Part shown: in pieces, positions 44,701-53,337 of the stretch | Layout: every line of letters begins with the position of its first letter | Numbering within the stretch: the first letter of the stretch is position 1 | Assembly (NCBI RefSeq): GCF_026391055.1 | Contig: NZ_JAPLET010000015.1 | Coordinates: 186,001 to 250,000 of the forward strand | Direction: 5' to 3' | Source: Spirosoma sp. | Lineage (GTDB): Bacteria > Bacteroidota > Bacteroidia > Cytophagales > Spirosomataceae | Length of the DNA: 64,000 nucleotides | Program-made: the position numbers and the translations under genes | The notes under the pieces: generated by a model | What the model saw: only the letters and a program-made list of their open reading frames with translations | Databases searched by the model: none | Told to the model about the DNA's origin: nothing

Positions 44701-45362
44701 ATGCCTTTGCGGGCCGCAATACCGGTAACAGGTAGCAGACCAGATCTGGTTTGTACCAGACGAAGGGGTTTGGGCTGTAAGTACCGGAGGGAGTCGAGTC
44801 GAATGGGCGTAAGTCTGGCCGGAGCCGGAGCTGAAGCTACCCGTTTTGTCGGACGGGAACGAACAGAATCCCGACTGGCCGGGCGGGCAACAGGCGAGGG
44901 CAAAGGTTTGCTTAGTTGCCTGGTATCGGTACCAAGCCGGTTGGGGGCTGAATAGCTGTTGTTAAGTTGACGCTCCAGATCGCTCTCCTGACTGGTTCCT
45001 GCGGCACCGGTAGACGAGTTGAGCAGGGTTGCCGTGCCGGACGAAGGGCCGGTGACGACCCGACCACCGGGTTTACGGGGAGCGGGGGTGCTGTCGCTGG
45101 CGGTTTCGGATGTGGCATCAGGTACCCGCTGAGCTGGTGTTCCAGCGGGGGGTAAACCGCCCTTGGACGGTTGCCGGGGCGTTTCTTTGCTCTGCCCCAA
45201 CGCGGTCAACGTCCAGAGTAGACAGATAAGAAAGCACGAAGCTTTTATCCATGTTGGTCGTATCAGCGAGGGCCACAAAATAAAGTATGCTTTTTTCAGG
45301 ATTATTAAAAAAATTATATTTGCCAAAAGGCCGTTAAGTCTATGGCTTACAAAGGTATTCAC
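41736..45362 (-). CDS. LptD-like outer-membrane LPS assembly protein, long form
   Basis: The protein has up to 1208 residues. After a hydrophobic leader (ASCFLICLLWTLTALGQ) comes a Pro/Ser/Arg-rich low-complexity stretch of about 240 residues. An OstA/LptA-like beta-jellyroll follows (SADGRTVELFGEASVVYGDISLKADYIRLNY) and then a very large outer-membrane barrel with many alternating strands (AYNKRYSYSGSLNLQFN, DLHCWEMAFNWTPYSG near the end). LptD inserts LPS into the outer leaflet with LptE. GTG 45362 gives the longest form; TTG 45278, directly before the leader, is an alternative start that fits a signal peptide better. It is divergent from the amidase gene. Confidence 0.82.
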   Translation of the reverse strand: MNTFVSHRLNGLLANIIFLIILKKAYFILWPSLIRPTWIKASCFLICLLWTLTALGQSKETPRQPSKGGLPPAGTPAQRVPDATSETASDSTPAPRKPGGRVVTGPSSGTATLLNSSTGAAGTSQESDLERQLNNSYSAPNRLGTDTRQLSKPLPSPVARPASRDSVRSRPTKRVASAPAPARLTPIRLDSLRYLQPKPLRLVQTRSGLLPVTGIAARKGIVTAKPTTPQPPVRLSARKRARAAKLRQQEAIAQQKAAAKQEPIQPGLVSPNIVRPESQTALSAVAAQADSMPMAVRDSIANDSLQSSDSFKTTVKYQAKDSTFYSADGRTVELFGEASVVYGDISLKADYIRLNYLTNEVYAIGRYDSTAKKLIGRPIFQDGEGKYDAKEIRYNFKSRKGRIQGVITQQGEGNIRGQTVKKDNEDNLYIGRAIYTTCNLATPHFHINASKLKVIHNTQVVAGPFNLVINQIPLPIGLPFGFFPFPKRKEIGVSGIIVPQYGEEPNGRGFYLRDGGYYWAVNEHLGLQFKGQIYSRGSWGLGLSSAYNKRYSYSGSLNLQFNRNRSGDRVDKTQTPRNDFSFTWAHSPVPRGRGSFSANVNVSSNSYNQFNSYSTSQYISNVAGSSVQYSRSFGQYARAGANFRVNQQFGQVNQKTGVRENGKTDVSSDFNFGINQISPFALKGGSGRWYESFRVGLDVSGSITVNNTIRRQIDTTGLGFPVITTITTVSTLQRIEDSIRRANNIRFGLVESDPNLIAFSMQNANRIWNNRVVQARYSIPISLPNIKLLRYINLTPGFSIQGDIYSKKLNYVPQEKGVRVDTTKGFFPSYNFSVNASMNTRFYGTFFIRSKRIEAIRHTVAPSISFSYVPDFTNPAFGQFQVLPAVGTLAGLPEYRRTLSVFRGLGGSAGSASSTQSAFITFGIVNQLEMKVRTRSDSSGQEFKKIPIFDNLSINGSYNLLAPDYKLSPIALSANTQIFKNISFNFSSTFDPYAYRAYGGTAQYYFPTTTVTPLSYSPSLLAVREYTNQEYIRVPSVYAFQAGQGLLRMTNLQAYISARFAPKQADKKKSSPNASDATMKAINNNPELYVDFNIPWSMNVSYTFGLTKLTPVQSQVIQALTLTGDLSLTPKWKITVNTGYDFAFKSPTLTTIGINRDLHCWEMAFNWTPYSGNNFRSGNYSFDLRARSSILQELKLSRRRSFYDRGGF

Positions 45363-45456
45363 GAACAGTTATTCCGCTACCGCATTGAAACGTTTTTGGT
45401 CGTTAAAAATTATTAAATCAACCGGTATCCGTATTTCGGCAACATCTCCCGGAATA

Positions 45457-46299
45457 ATGACAACAGCGGTCTTATTGATCCTGCCCTTGCTGGCTCTTAC
45501 CACATCGGGCGAATTGTCGCCTGGTTTGACACAAGATACTACTCGTCGTGCCGGATCAAAGGAGCTGGAAATCGCCCCCAACGACGGCCCAAACCAGGTT
45601 CGAACCGTTGTGCTCGATGCAGGCCATGGCGGGAAAGACCCCGGTACGCATGGTCGTTATGTAAAGGAAAAGGCCGTCAACCTGTCACTAATTCTTCAAT
45701 TAGGTCGGAAAATTAAGAATAAGCATCCAAATGTTCGGGTTATTTATACCCGGTCGTCCGATCATTTTGTCGATTTGATTGAGCGGGGGGCCATCGCCAA
45801 CCGTAACCGGGCCGACCTGTTCATCTCTATTCACTGCAATGCCAGTCCCTCCAGCAGCCAGGTATATGGCACAGAAACCTATACCCTTGGGCTGCACAGA
45901 ACCCAGCGTAATCTGGACGTGGCGCGTCGGGAAAATGCGGTTATCTTACAGGAAAAAAATTACCAGCAAACCTACAAAGGCTTCGATCCTAACTCACCAC
46001 TGGCTACCATCATGCTGGCGAATTACCAACATGCATTTATGGGAAGTAGTATCAATTTCGCCGAAAAGATTGAACGGAGTTTTCGCCATAATGCCGATCG
46101 GAAAAGCAACGGAGTCAAACAGGCTGGTTTTATCGTCCTCTGGAAAGCGACAATGCCCAGTGTACTGATTGAAACGGGCTATCTGACGAACCCGACTGAA
46201 GAAGATTATCTTCGGTCGGATGAAGGGCAGGATGAAATATCGACCGCTATTTACAAAGCTTTCCTGCAATACAAACAGGAAATAGAAGCCGGAGAGTAA
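45457..46299 (+). CDS. N-acetylmuramoyl-L-alanine amidase (Amidase_3)
   Basis: The mature region is a zinc-dependent Amidase_3 domain: VVLDAGHGGKDPGTHGR (first zinc His), KEKAVNLSLILQLG with the zinc Glu, ADLFISIHCNASPS (second zinc His) and PSVLIETGYLTNPTEEDYL with the catalytic Glu. It cleaves the bond between muramic acid and the stem peptide during cell separation. ATG 45457 opens into a hydrophobic leader (AVLLILPLLALTTSG); TTG 45385 would add a basic stretch and make a more regular signal peptide, so the start is unsure. TATATTTG at 45315-45322 resembles a -7 element. Confidence 0.88.
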   Translation: MTTAVLLILPLLALTTSGELSPGLTQDTTRRAGSKELEIAPNDGPNQVRTVVLDAGHGGKDPGTHGRYVKEKAVNLSLILQLGRKIKNKHPNVRVIYTRSSDHFVDLIERGAIANRNRADLFISIHCNASPSSSQVYGTETYTLGLHRTQRNLDVARRENAVILQEKNYQQTYKGFDPNSPLATIMLANYQHAFMGSSINFAEKIERSFRHNADRKSNGVKQAGFIVLWKATMPSVLIETGYLTNPTEEDYLRSDEGQDEISTAIYKAFLQYKQEIEAGE

Positions 46300-46443
46300 G
46301 CAAACTGCCAGCCACCATGCCACCCTTGCCTTTACCTTTGGCGCTTTTTCCTGTTTTTACGGGACAAACACAGTCCAAAGTTGGTTATAGGGTCAATCAA
46401 CCGGACAGGTCCGTGAGCACAGACCATCCCCCTTTATACACAC

Positions 46444-47439
46444 ATGAAAGTTTCCAAGGAAGTAAGAGTAGGGTTGTTAGCTGTCATCTCGCTGATGATG
46501 CTCTACTTTGGATTTAGGTTTTTGAAAGGCTCCGATTTCTTCTCCTCTACGCATAAATACCAGGTTATTTATAGTAATATTGATGGTCTGGTTGCATCTA
46601 ACCCGGTTAGCATTAACGGATTAACGGTAGGGCAGGTCAAGAATATAGAGATTTTACAAGACCAGAAAAACAAATTGTTAGTGACACTTGAGGTTAAAAA
46701 AGGGATTGTCGTTACACAGGGTACACGAGCTGTATTGGCCGACGATGGTCTGCTGGGTGGGAAACTTATTCGGCTGGGCATTAACTATGGCAAGCCGGAG
46801 CTTGCCGATGGAGGTATGTTAATCGCGGCTAACGAGTCGGGTCTGTCGGCGCTGATTCGGGAAAAAACCCTGCCCGTTCTGAATAACGTTGATTCGCTGA
46901 CCTATCAGCTTAACCGCGTCGTTGCGCAGTTCGACCAAACGGGCATTGTGCTTAACCAGACACTGCGCAGTGCTAATGCCGCTGTGGGTACACTTGGTTT
47001 GACGATTTCTGAAAATCGGGCGGGCCTTCAGGCAACGCTGGCCAATGTGAATAAGTTATCGTCGTCGCTGATCGAAACAGAAAAACAACTTAAGCCGATT
47101 TTAGCCAAGGCCGATACGTTCGCCGACTCACTCCAAGGCCTTCAACTGAAGCAAACTCTGGGGAGCGTCAACAAAACGGTCGACAATTTGCAGAAAATTC
47201 TGGGGGCGATAAACAAAGGCGAGGGGTCGCTGGGCAAACTAGCATCGGACGAAGCCCTGTACCGCAACGTCAATGCCACAACGGCCAGCCTCGAAAAACT
47301 CCTTACCGACCTCCGGGAGAACCCCAAACGCTACGTTCATTTTTCAATCTTCGGCCGCAAAGAAAAACCCGCTGCCACCACCGAAACGACGCCAGTTAGC
47401 ACGACGGGTGTGACCAGTCGGGTCGATTCGACCCGGTAA
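46444..47439 (+). CDS. MCE/MlaD family protein
   Basis: The 331-residue protein has one N-terminal membrane helix (VGLLAVISLMMLYFGFRFL), then the MCE domain: YQVIYSNIDGLVASNPVSINGLTVGQVKNIEI, ending with DDGLLGGKLIRLGI. A long helical tail (about residues 120-300) follows, containing repeated NVNKLSSSL- and NKTVDNLQKIL-type segments. MlaD-type proteins are inner-membrane-anchored lipid-binding hexamers that carry phospholipids between membranes. It follows the amidase gene by 144 bases in the same direction. No MlaE or MlaF gene is next to it. Confidence 0.9.
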   Translation: MKVSKEVRVGLLAVISLMMLYFGFRFLKGSDFFSSTHKYQVIYSNIDGLVASNPVSINGLTVGQVKNIEILQDQKNKLLVTLEVKKGIVVTQGTRAVLADDGLLGGKLIRLGINYGKPELADGGMLIAANESGLSALIREKTLPVLNNVDSLTYQLNRVVAQFDQTGIVLNQTLRSANAAVGTLGLTISENRAGLQATLANVNKLSSSLIETEKQLKPILAKADTFADSLQGLQLKQTLGSVNKTVDNLQKILGAINKGEGSLGKLASDEALYRNVNATTASLEKLLTDLRENPKRYVHFSIFGRKEKPAATTETTPVSTTGVTSRVDSTR

Positions 47440-47553
47440 AGTAAAGTGCAGCACCGTCTTATTATCTACTGATCTGCTTCGGCAACAGCCACAATGATTA
47501 TATAATAGAAAAATTCCCCTTTCACTGTTATACTTTTCTAAACTTGGTGCACT

Positions 47554-47970
47554 ATGAATCATTCGATGCGTACTCTTCTAGTGCTTTTGGGCTTGATCAG
47601 CTCGACAACCCTATTTGCTCAAGTTAAGGTCACTACGCAGATCAGTAGTGACGCCAATACAGGTAAACAGCTTATTCAAGCTACCGTGACGGGTGGATCT
47701 GGTCAGTATAGTTACGCCTGGGGCCTTAATACACCTGGTGTCGTTCCGCCAAACACGGCCTCTGAGTTTTTGCTCGCTCCTGCTCAAGAGGCTGAATACA
47801 TTGTCTTTGTTAAAGACAAGCAGACGGGAGCCAGTGCTTATGCGACTGTAGCCGTGAAAGCCCTTGCTACCAACGAAAAACACTTAATCGGGATACCTGG
47901 TGAAGATTATAAAGTGAATCTTCGTTACTTGAACACAGAAGCACCTCTGGCTATTCCGTCCAGAAAGTAG
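47554..47970 (+). CDS. Small secreted protein of unknown function, PKD/SprB-like Ig fold
   Basis: The 138-residue protein has a signal peptide (MRTLLVLLGLISSTTLFAQ) and one compact domain with GGSGQYSYAWGLNTPGV and EYIVFVKDKQTGASAYATVAVKAL. These look like the strand pattern of SprB/PKD-type repeats (G-x-x-x-Y-x-Y-x-W, then a D-x-x-T-G and V-x-V). Only one unit is present and no T9SS tail is visible. A strong hairpin terminator follows at once. I cannot name a family with confidence. Confidence 0.7.
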   Translation: MNHSMRTLLVLLGLISSTTLFAQVKVTTQISSDANTGKQLIQATVTGGSGQYSYAWGLNTPGVVPPNTASEFLLAPAQEAEYIVFVKDKQTGASAYATVAVKALATNEKHLIGIPGEDYKVNLRYLNTEAPLAIPSRK

Positions 47971-47974
47971 TTAG

Positions 47975-48020
47975 AAGGACTATAGTATTGGTTGTGTCAC
48001 CAATACTATAGTCCTTTCTC
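47975..48020 (+). terminator. Strong hairpin terminator
   Basis: Bases 47975-47991 (AAGGACTATAGTATTGG) and 48000-48016 (CCAATACTATAGTCCTT) are perfect complements around an 8-base loop, starting 4 bases after the stop codon of the small secreted protein gene. The T run after the stem is short (TTTC). Confidence 0.75.
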
Positions 48021-48048
48021 AGTTTAACATAATTCTGGTGGCTCTATC

Positions 48049-48165
48049 CTGTGGAGCCGGGTTTCAAACCCGACTGGTCAGGTTTCTCAAAATTTAACCG
48101 ATTTGTGATATATACAGAAGGTTTTGAGAAATCTTCCTGGTCAGGTTAAGAACCGGACTCCACAG
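48049..48165. repeat. Compound inverted repeat with internal direct repeat
   Basis: The outer arm CTGTGGAGCCGGGTTTCAA (from 48049) pairs imperfectly with the segment ending at 48165 (ACCGGACTCCACAG). An inner stem pairs TTCTCAAAA (48084-48092) with TTTTGAGAA (48122-48130). The word CTGGTCAGGTT occurs as a direct repeat at 48074-48084 and 48137-48147. The element fills the gap between the small secreted protein gene and the BNR-repeat gene, which converge here. Confidence 0.65.
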
Positions 48166-48194
48166 TGCAATGCAGCAAAGCACGCTTACATAGG

Positions 48195-51100
48195 CTAGTT
48201 GACCAGCACAACCCCTTTTTCTTTGGCCATCTGATTGATCCGCATTAGGTTGGTTTCGATTGTCATTTTCAGTTTCCCCAATTGGGCATCTACCTCCTGC
48301 GTTAGTTTACTGCGGACTTCTTCGCCCTGTTTCGTTGGTCGGAAGTCGCCCTGGGCCTGCTCGCTCATGAGGTGCGCCAGCCGGTTGTTGAGTTTGATAC
48401 CGTAGTTGAGCGGGTCCTGAACGCTCATGTTTTTGGTCTGATGAATGTCGTTCTCGATGGTTTTAAGCTCATTCTCAAACGTTTTAATGACTTCGTTGAT
48501 GTCCTTGTTTTTCTCATCAGACCCCATTTTATTTTTCAGGTAAGTCAGGTCCTCTTTTATCTTACGCAGGTTGACAATGCCTTCGTTAGCTTCGGTTACC
48601 TTATTGCGTACTTTTATCAGGAAGTCGAATTGCGCTTGGTAATCCTCCGGCGTTGTCTTCAAACGAGGATCTTTGATGATCTCGAACGGCTGGGTCTGGG
48701 ATTGCCCGTTTACGGTTAGTCTGACCTGATAGTTGCCCGGTACCGCTTTAGGGCCGAGGTTGGGCGAGCCGTAGAACACCATGCCGGGGAAGGTCTTGTA
48801 GCCCGGATAGCGCATATCCCACACGAAACGGTCGCCCCCGGGTTTCACCTTCAGCAGGTCGGTTTTCTCTTTGGCTTTGCTGCTGAATGAACGGATGAGA
48901 TTCCCGTTGCTTTCCAGAATGTCTAGTTTGACTTCGGCAGCCGGGTCGGCTTTTTTGATGAAGTAATGAATCATTACGCCATTGGGGTGATTTTCGCCTT
49001 CCAAAGCAGCCTCCCGCTTGTCAGAACCGGCCATGCGGTAGGTGGACATTGGCTTATACAGGATAACCTCTTTAGCCGCCAAATCGGGTTTGATCTGGTG
49101 AAGTGGCGTAAGGTCGTCGATCAGCCAGAAACTACGGCCGTGCGTGGCCGCAATGAGGTTATCATTCTTGATAGCCAGGTCATGAATGGGCACCGGTGGT
49201 AGGTTGAGCTGAAGCTTCGACCAGCTTTCGCCATCATCGAACGACACCCACACGCCCCGCTCGGTACCGGCGTAGAGCAGGCCCTTGCGCTTGGGATCAG
49301 CCCGAACGACGCGTACAAACTCATCTTTCGGAATGCCTTTGGTCATTACCGTCCAGGTTTTGCCGTAGTCCAGCGTTTTGTAGATGTAAGGCGTGTAATC
49401 ACCAAACTTATACGACGTAGCCGCGATGTAGGCGCCCCCTTTTACGAAAGGATTGACTTCCACTGAGTTCATCATGTTGTACTTCGGCGACATAGGCGGA
49501 GTTACGTTTTTCCAGTTCTTGCCACCATCCGTGGTCACATGTACCAGCCCATCGTCCGACCCCGTCCAGATTTCACCTTCGGTATAAGGCGACTCGGTGG
49601 CGGCAAACACGTTGGCGTAGTACTCGGCTCCGGTGTTATCCTGCGTAATCGGCCCACCCGACGACTTGATGGTTTCGGGCTCTCCTCTCGACAAATCAGG
49701 GCTGATCACTTCCCAGCTTTCGCCACCCGTGTAACTCACGTGCAGGTGGTTCGACCCGGCGTAGAGTTTCTTAGGGTTATGTGGACTGAAAAAGACCGGG
49801 TAATTCCAATTGAAGCGGTATTTCATGGCGTCGGCCCCTGAACCGGCGGGCAGATCGGGGTAGATGTTGGTGGACCGTTCCTGACCGGTAGCCAGATCCT
49901 GCATGGTCATGTACCCTTTGTAGTCGCCACCAAAGACCACCTCGCTGTTGAGCGGATCGGCAGCCAGGTGGGCACTTTCGCCAATGGCCAGCGCATCCCA
50001 ATCTTTTTCGGTAACGGATGCGCTTCCCGTCCGGTGCGAAATCCTGACGCTGGTATTATCCTGCTGGGCACCATAAATGCGGTAAGGGAAATGGTTATCG
50101 GTCGAAACGCGGTAGAACTGGGCCGTTGGCTGGTTGTGGTAGGTTGTCCAGTTGTTGCCACCATCAGTCGAAACCTGAGCGCCCCCATCATCGGCAATGG
50201 CCATGCGTTTGTTGTTGTTGGGGTCGATCCAGAGGTCGTGGTGGTCGCCGTGGGGCGCATTTTTTAGTTCGAAAGTTTTACCGCCATCCTTCGACACGCC
50301 GTAACTCACGTTCATAACATACACGATGTCCTCGTTCTGCGAGTCGGCGTAAATGCGGCAGTAGTACCAGGCCCGTTGCAGCAATGCACGATCCTGATTG
50401 ATTTTGGCCCAGGTTTTGCCAGCATTATCGGAGCGGTAAACACCACCAGCGTCTTTATTCTCGATGATGGCCCACACCCGGCTGGAGTTTTTCGGCGAAA
50501 CGGTTACGCCAATGATGCCGTTAATTCCCGACGGCATCCCCGGTTTATCGGATAGGTTTTCCCAGGTGTCGCCCCCGTCGGTACTTTTCCAGAGTTTGGA
50601 GTCGGGACCACCGCTGTCCATGCGGTAGCCGTTGCGTTTCATGTTCCAGGTGCTGGCATACATGATGCGGGGGTTATTTGGGTCGAGCATCAAATCGGCA
50701 GCCCCCGCCTGGTCATTAATGTACAGCACTTTTTTCCAGGTCTGTCCCCCGTCGGTGCTGCGAAAGATACCCCTCATCTCGTTGGGTTTCCAGAGGTTGC
50801 CCATAGCCGCTACGTAAACTACATCCGGGTTTTTGGGGTGAATCCGAATGCGGGCAATGTGTTTTGAATCGGTCAGGCCGATGCGTTTCCAGCTTGTGCC
50901 CGCATCGGTGGAGCGCCACATACCGGCACCCGAAGCTACGTTATTACGTAGGGTTTGCTCCCCTTCCCCCACATAAATGACGTTGGGGTCGCTTTCGGCA
51001 ACGGCTACCGCGCCAATGGTGCCGCCAAAATAATTATCGGTGAGGTTTCCCCAGGTCTGACCGCCATCGGTTGTGCGCCAGACCCCACCACCCACGGTAC

Positions 51101-51302
51101 CCATGTAATACAGATTGGGGTTGTTGGGTACGCCGGTAACCGTACAAGAACGGCCTCCGCGATATGGCCCCAACTCCCGCCAACGTAAACCCTCATAAGT
51201 CGCTGGCTCAAGAGAAACCGTTGCCTGTGCTTTTGTTGCCTGACCTATGGCAAGCTGGTTAACAAATAGCGTCAGAAAAAAGTAAAGGAAAGACTTATGC
51301 AT
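48195..51302 (-). CDS. Secreted BNR/sortilin-type beta-propeller protein
   Basis: The protein of about 1035 residues has a signal peptide (HKSFLYFFLTLFVNQLAIGQ) and many BNR/Asp-box units of the form S-T-D-G-G-x-T-W (TTDGGQTWGNLTDN, STDGGQTWKKVLY, STDGGDTWENLS), typical of VPS10/sortilin and glycosidase-like ten-bladed propellers. The C-terminal quarter has an Ig-like part (GNYQVRLTVNGQSQ) and a helical region (TYLKNKMGSDEKNKDINEVI). No catalytic site is obvious, so a binding function is likely. ATG 51302 is chosen: the longer frame to 51377 has no signal peptide and would include a promoter-like element. Confidence 0.85.
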   Translation of the reverse strand: MHKSFLYFFLTLFVNQLAIGQATKAQATVSLEPATYEGLRWRELGPYRGGRSCTVTGVPNNPNLYYMGTVGGGVWRTTDGGQTWGNLTDNYFGGTIGAVAVAESDPNVIYVGEGEQTLRNNVASGAGMWRSTDAGTSWKRIGLTDSKHIARIRIHPKNPDVVYVAAMGNLWKPNEMRGIFRSTDGGQTWKKVLYINDQAGAADLMLDPNNPRIMYASTWNMKRNGYRMDSGGPDSKLWKSTDGGDTWENLSDKPGMPSGINGIIGVTVSPKNSSRVWAIIENKDAGGVYRSDNAGKTWAKINQDRALLQRAWYYCRIYADSQNEDIVYVMNVSYGVSKDGGKTFELKNAPHGDHHDLWIDPNNNKRMAIADDGGAQVSTDGGNNWTTYHNQPTAQFYRVSTDNHFPYRIYGAQQDNTSVRISHRTGSASVTEKDWDALAIGESAHLAADPLNSEVVFGGDYKGYMTMQDLATGQERSTNIYPDLPAGSGADAMKYRFNWNYPVFFSPHNPKKLYAGSNHLHVSYTGGESWEVISPDLSRGEPETIKSSGGPITQDNTGAEYYANVFAATESPYTEGEIWTGSDDGLVHVTTDGGKNWKNVTPPMSPKYNMMNSVEVNPFVKGGAYIAATSYKFGDYTPYIYKTLDYGKTWTVMTKGIPKDEFVRVVRADPKRKGLLYAGTERGVWVSFDDGESWSKLQLNLPPVPIHDLAIKNDNLIAATHGRSFWLIDDLTPLHQIKPDLAAKEVILYKPMSTYRMAGSDKREAALEGENHPNGVMIHYFIKKADPAAEVKLDILESNGNLIRSFSSKAKEKTDLLKVKPGGDRFVWDMRYPGYKTFPGMVFYGSPNLGPKAVPGNYQVRLTVNGQSQTQPFEIIKDPRLKTTPEDYQAQFDFLIKVRNKVTEANEGIVNLRKIKEDLTYLKNKMGSDEKNKDINEVIKTFENELKTIENDIHQTKNMSVQDPLNYGIKLNNRLAHLMSEQAQGDFRPTKQGEEVRSKLTQEVDAQLGKLKMTIETNLMRINQMAKEKGVVLVN

Positions 51303-51370
51303 AGAAGAATAGATTTTTAGCGTATCCGGCTGCGTATAACTCATCAAACGGCTGTTTTTGGTTATTTCAT

Positions 51371-51378
51371 CAAACATA
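51371..51378 (-). promoter_or_regulatory. Candidate -7 element for the BNR-repeat gene
   Basis: On the minus strand the bases read TATGTTTG, an exact match to the Bacteroidota -7 consensus TAnnTTTG, about 70 bases before ATG 51302. No clean TTG -33 word is seen at 17-19 bases. If used, it places transcription start downstream of the alternative start at 51377. Confidence 0.35.
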
Positions 51379-51587
51379 GTGATTGCTTATAATTTAACCA
51401 GCAGTCATTTTCCATTTCGTTATATAATTCTGAAAATTAGATGAAAAGCCAAATAAGATTAGTGGTTAGTGTATGCGCTGAATAGAATTGCGCCAGATGG
51501 TTTTGATACGCTCATTTTTGAGATGGCAACAACTCACTTACTTTAGGGTTTTTTACTTGCCTACATGGCTACACTTCGCCTTCATTC

Positions 51588-53198
51588 ATGCAAACGCTCC
51601 TCGACGAACTCGCCCAACGGTCTGCCCAAACTCAACTTGGTGGTGGACAAAAGAAAATAGATGACCAGCACAAAAAGGGTAGACTGACCGCCCGCGAACG
51701 CATTGACTACCTCATTGATGACGATAAACCTTTTGTCGAAATCGGCCTCTTCACGGGTGAGGGCATGTACGCAGAACATGGAGGCTGCCCATCGGGTGGG
51801 GTTGTCGTAGGGATTGGCTACGTATCAGGGCGGCAGTGTGTTATTGTGGCGAACGATGCCACCGTGAAAGCGGGTGCCTGGTTCCCCATCACCGCCAAGA
51901 AAAACCTCCGGGCGCAGGAAATTGCGATGGAGAACCAGTTGCCCATTATATACCTGGTCGATAGCGCGGGGGTTTACCTGCCGTTGCAGGACGAGGTATT
52001 TGCCGATAAAGAACACTTTGGGCGGACGTTTCGCAACAATGCGCACCTCTCAGCGATGGGTGTTTTGCAGGTGGCGGCTGTGATGGGCAGCTGCGTAGCC
52101 GGGGGAGCTTACCTGCCCATCATGTCCGATGAAGCGCTGATTGTGGAAGGGACCGGGTCCATATTTCTGGCGGGTCCGTATCTGGTCAAAGCGTCGATTG
52201 GTGAAGAGGTCGATGCCGAAACGCTGGGCGGGGCTGTTACGCATACCGATATTTCCGGCGTGATTGACAACCGATACCCGGACGATAAGAGTTGTCTCGA
52301 TGCAATCAAGCGTATTTTCGATAAAACGGGGCAGCGCCCAACTGCCGGCTTCGACCGGGCTGAACCTGCGTTACCCGCAAAGAATTCGGCTGACATCTAC
52401 CAAATTCTACCCGCCGATCGGGTAAAACCCTACGATATGCAGGAAATTGTGGATAGACTTGTGGATAACTCGGCCTTCGATGCGTATAAACCCGGTTATG
52501 GGCAATCGCTTATTTGCGGATATGCCCGCATCGACGGCTGGGCAGTGGGTATCGTGGCCAATCAGCGAAAAGTGGTGAAGGCTAAAGGGAAGACGGGACA
52601 GCCAACGGAGATGCAGATGGGCGGGGTTATTTATGGCGATGCCGCCGACAAAGCCGCCCGGTTCATTATGAACTGCAATCAGAAACAGATTCCGCTGGTG
52701 TTTTTGCAGGATGTGTCGGGCTTCATGGTCGGAAGTCGGGCAGAACAGGGGGGGATTATTAAAGACGGTGCCAAGATGGTCAGCGCGATGGCGAATTCGG
52801 TTGTGCCCAAGTTTACGGTGGTGATCGGCAACAGCTACGGGGCGGGTAATTATGCCATGTGCGGCAAAGCTTATGACCCCCGACTGATGCTCGCCTGGCC
52901 CACGGCGCAGATGGCGGTGATGAGTGGAGCCTCGGCCGCTAAAACCTTGTTGCAAATTCAGGTGGCCACTCAGAAAGCGAAAGGTCAGCCCATGACCTCC
53001 GAAGAAGAACAGGCACAACTGGACAAAATTACTGATCAGTACAATGCCCAGCTTTCGCCCTATTACGCAGCGGCCCGGCTCTGGGTTGATGCCATCATCG
53101 ACCCGATCGATACCCGAAAGATCCTGTCAGAAGGTATCTCGGCGGCTAACCATGCACCCATCACGAAGCGTTTTTCGGTGGGGATAATTCAGACGTAA
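51588..53198 (+). CDS. Acyl-CoA carboxylase carboxyltransferase (beta) subunit, methylcrotonoyl-CoA carboxylase-like
   Basis: The 536-residue protein is a biotin-dependent carboxyltransferase with two crotonase-like halves. The acyl-CoA site is seen in VDSAGVYLPLQDEVFADKEHFGR, closest to methylcrotonoyl-CoA carboxylase beta, and in MGSCVAGGAYLPIMSDEALIV. The C-terminal half has FLQDVSGFMVGSRAEQGGIIKDGAKM and GNSYGAGNYAMCGKAYDP. It transfers carboxyl from biotin to the acyl-CoA in leucine degradation or a related pathway. The biotin carboxylase/BCCP subunit is not nearby. Confidence 0.87.
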   Translation: MQTLLDELAQRSAQTQLGGGQKKIDDQHKKGRLTARERIDYLIDDDKPFVEIGLFTGEGMYAEHGGCPSGGVVVGIGYVSGRQCVIVANDATVKAGAWFPITAKKNLRAQEIAMENQLPIIYLVDSAGVYLPLQDEVFADKEHFGRTFRNNAHLSAMGVLQVAAVMGSCVAGGAYLPIMSDEALIVEGTGSIFLAGPYLVKASIGEEVDAETLGGAVTHTDISGVIDNRYPDDKSCLDAIKRIFDKTGQRPTAGFDRAEPALPAKNSADIYQILPADRVKPYDMQEIVDRLVDNSAFDAYKPGYGQSLICGYARIDGWAVGIVANQRKVVKAKGKTGQPTEMQMGGVIYGDAADKAARFIMNCNQKQIPLVFLQDVSGFMVGSRAEQGGIIKDGAKMVSAMANSVVPKFTVVIGNSYGAGNYAMCGKAYDPRLMLAWPTAQMAVMSGASAAKTLLQIQVATQKAKGQPMTSEEEQAQLDKITDQYNAQLSPYYAAARLWVDAIIDPIDTRKILSEGISAANHAPITKRFSVGIIQT

Positions 53199-53337
53199 GT
53201 AGTTAGGTGCCAAACAGCCTTCATCTGTTTGAGCTGAAGGCTAATTGGATTATAAACAGGTTATTGCGATTAGTAAGATGAAGGGCACTTCTTAACAATC
53301 AATCGCTTAAACAGCTAGAAACTGTTTGGTTCACAGA

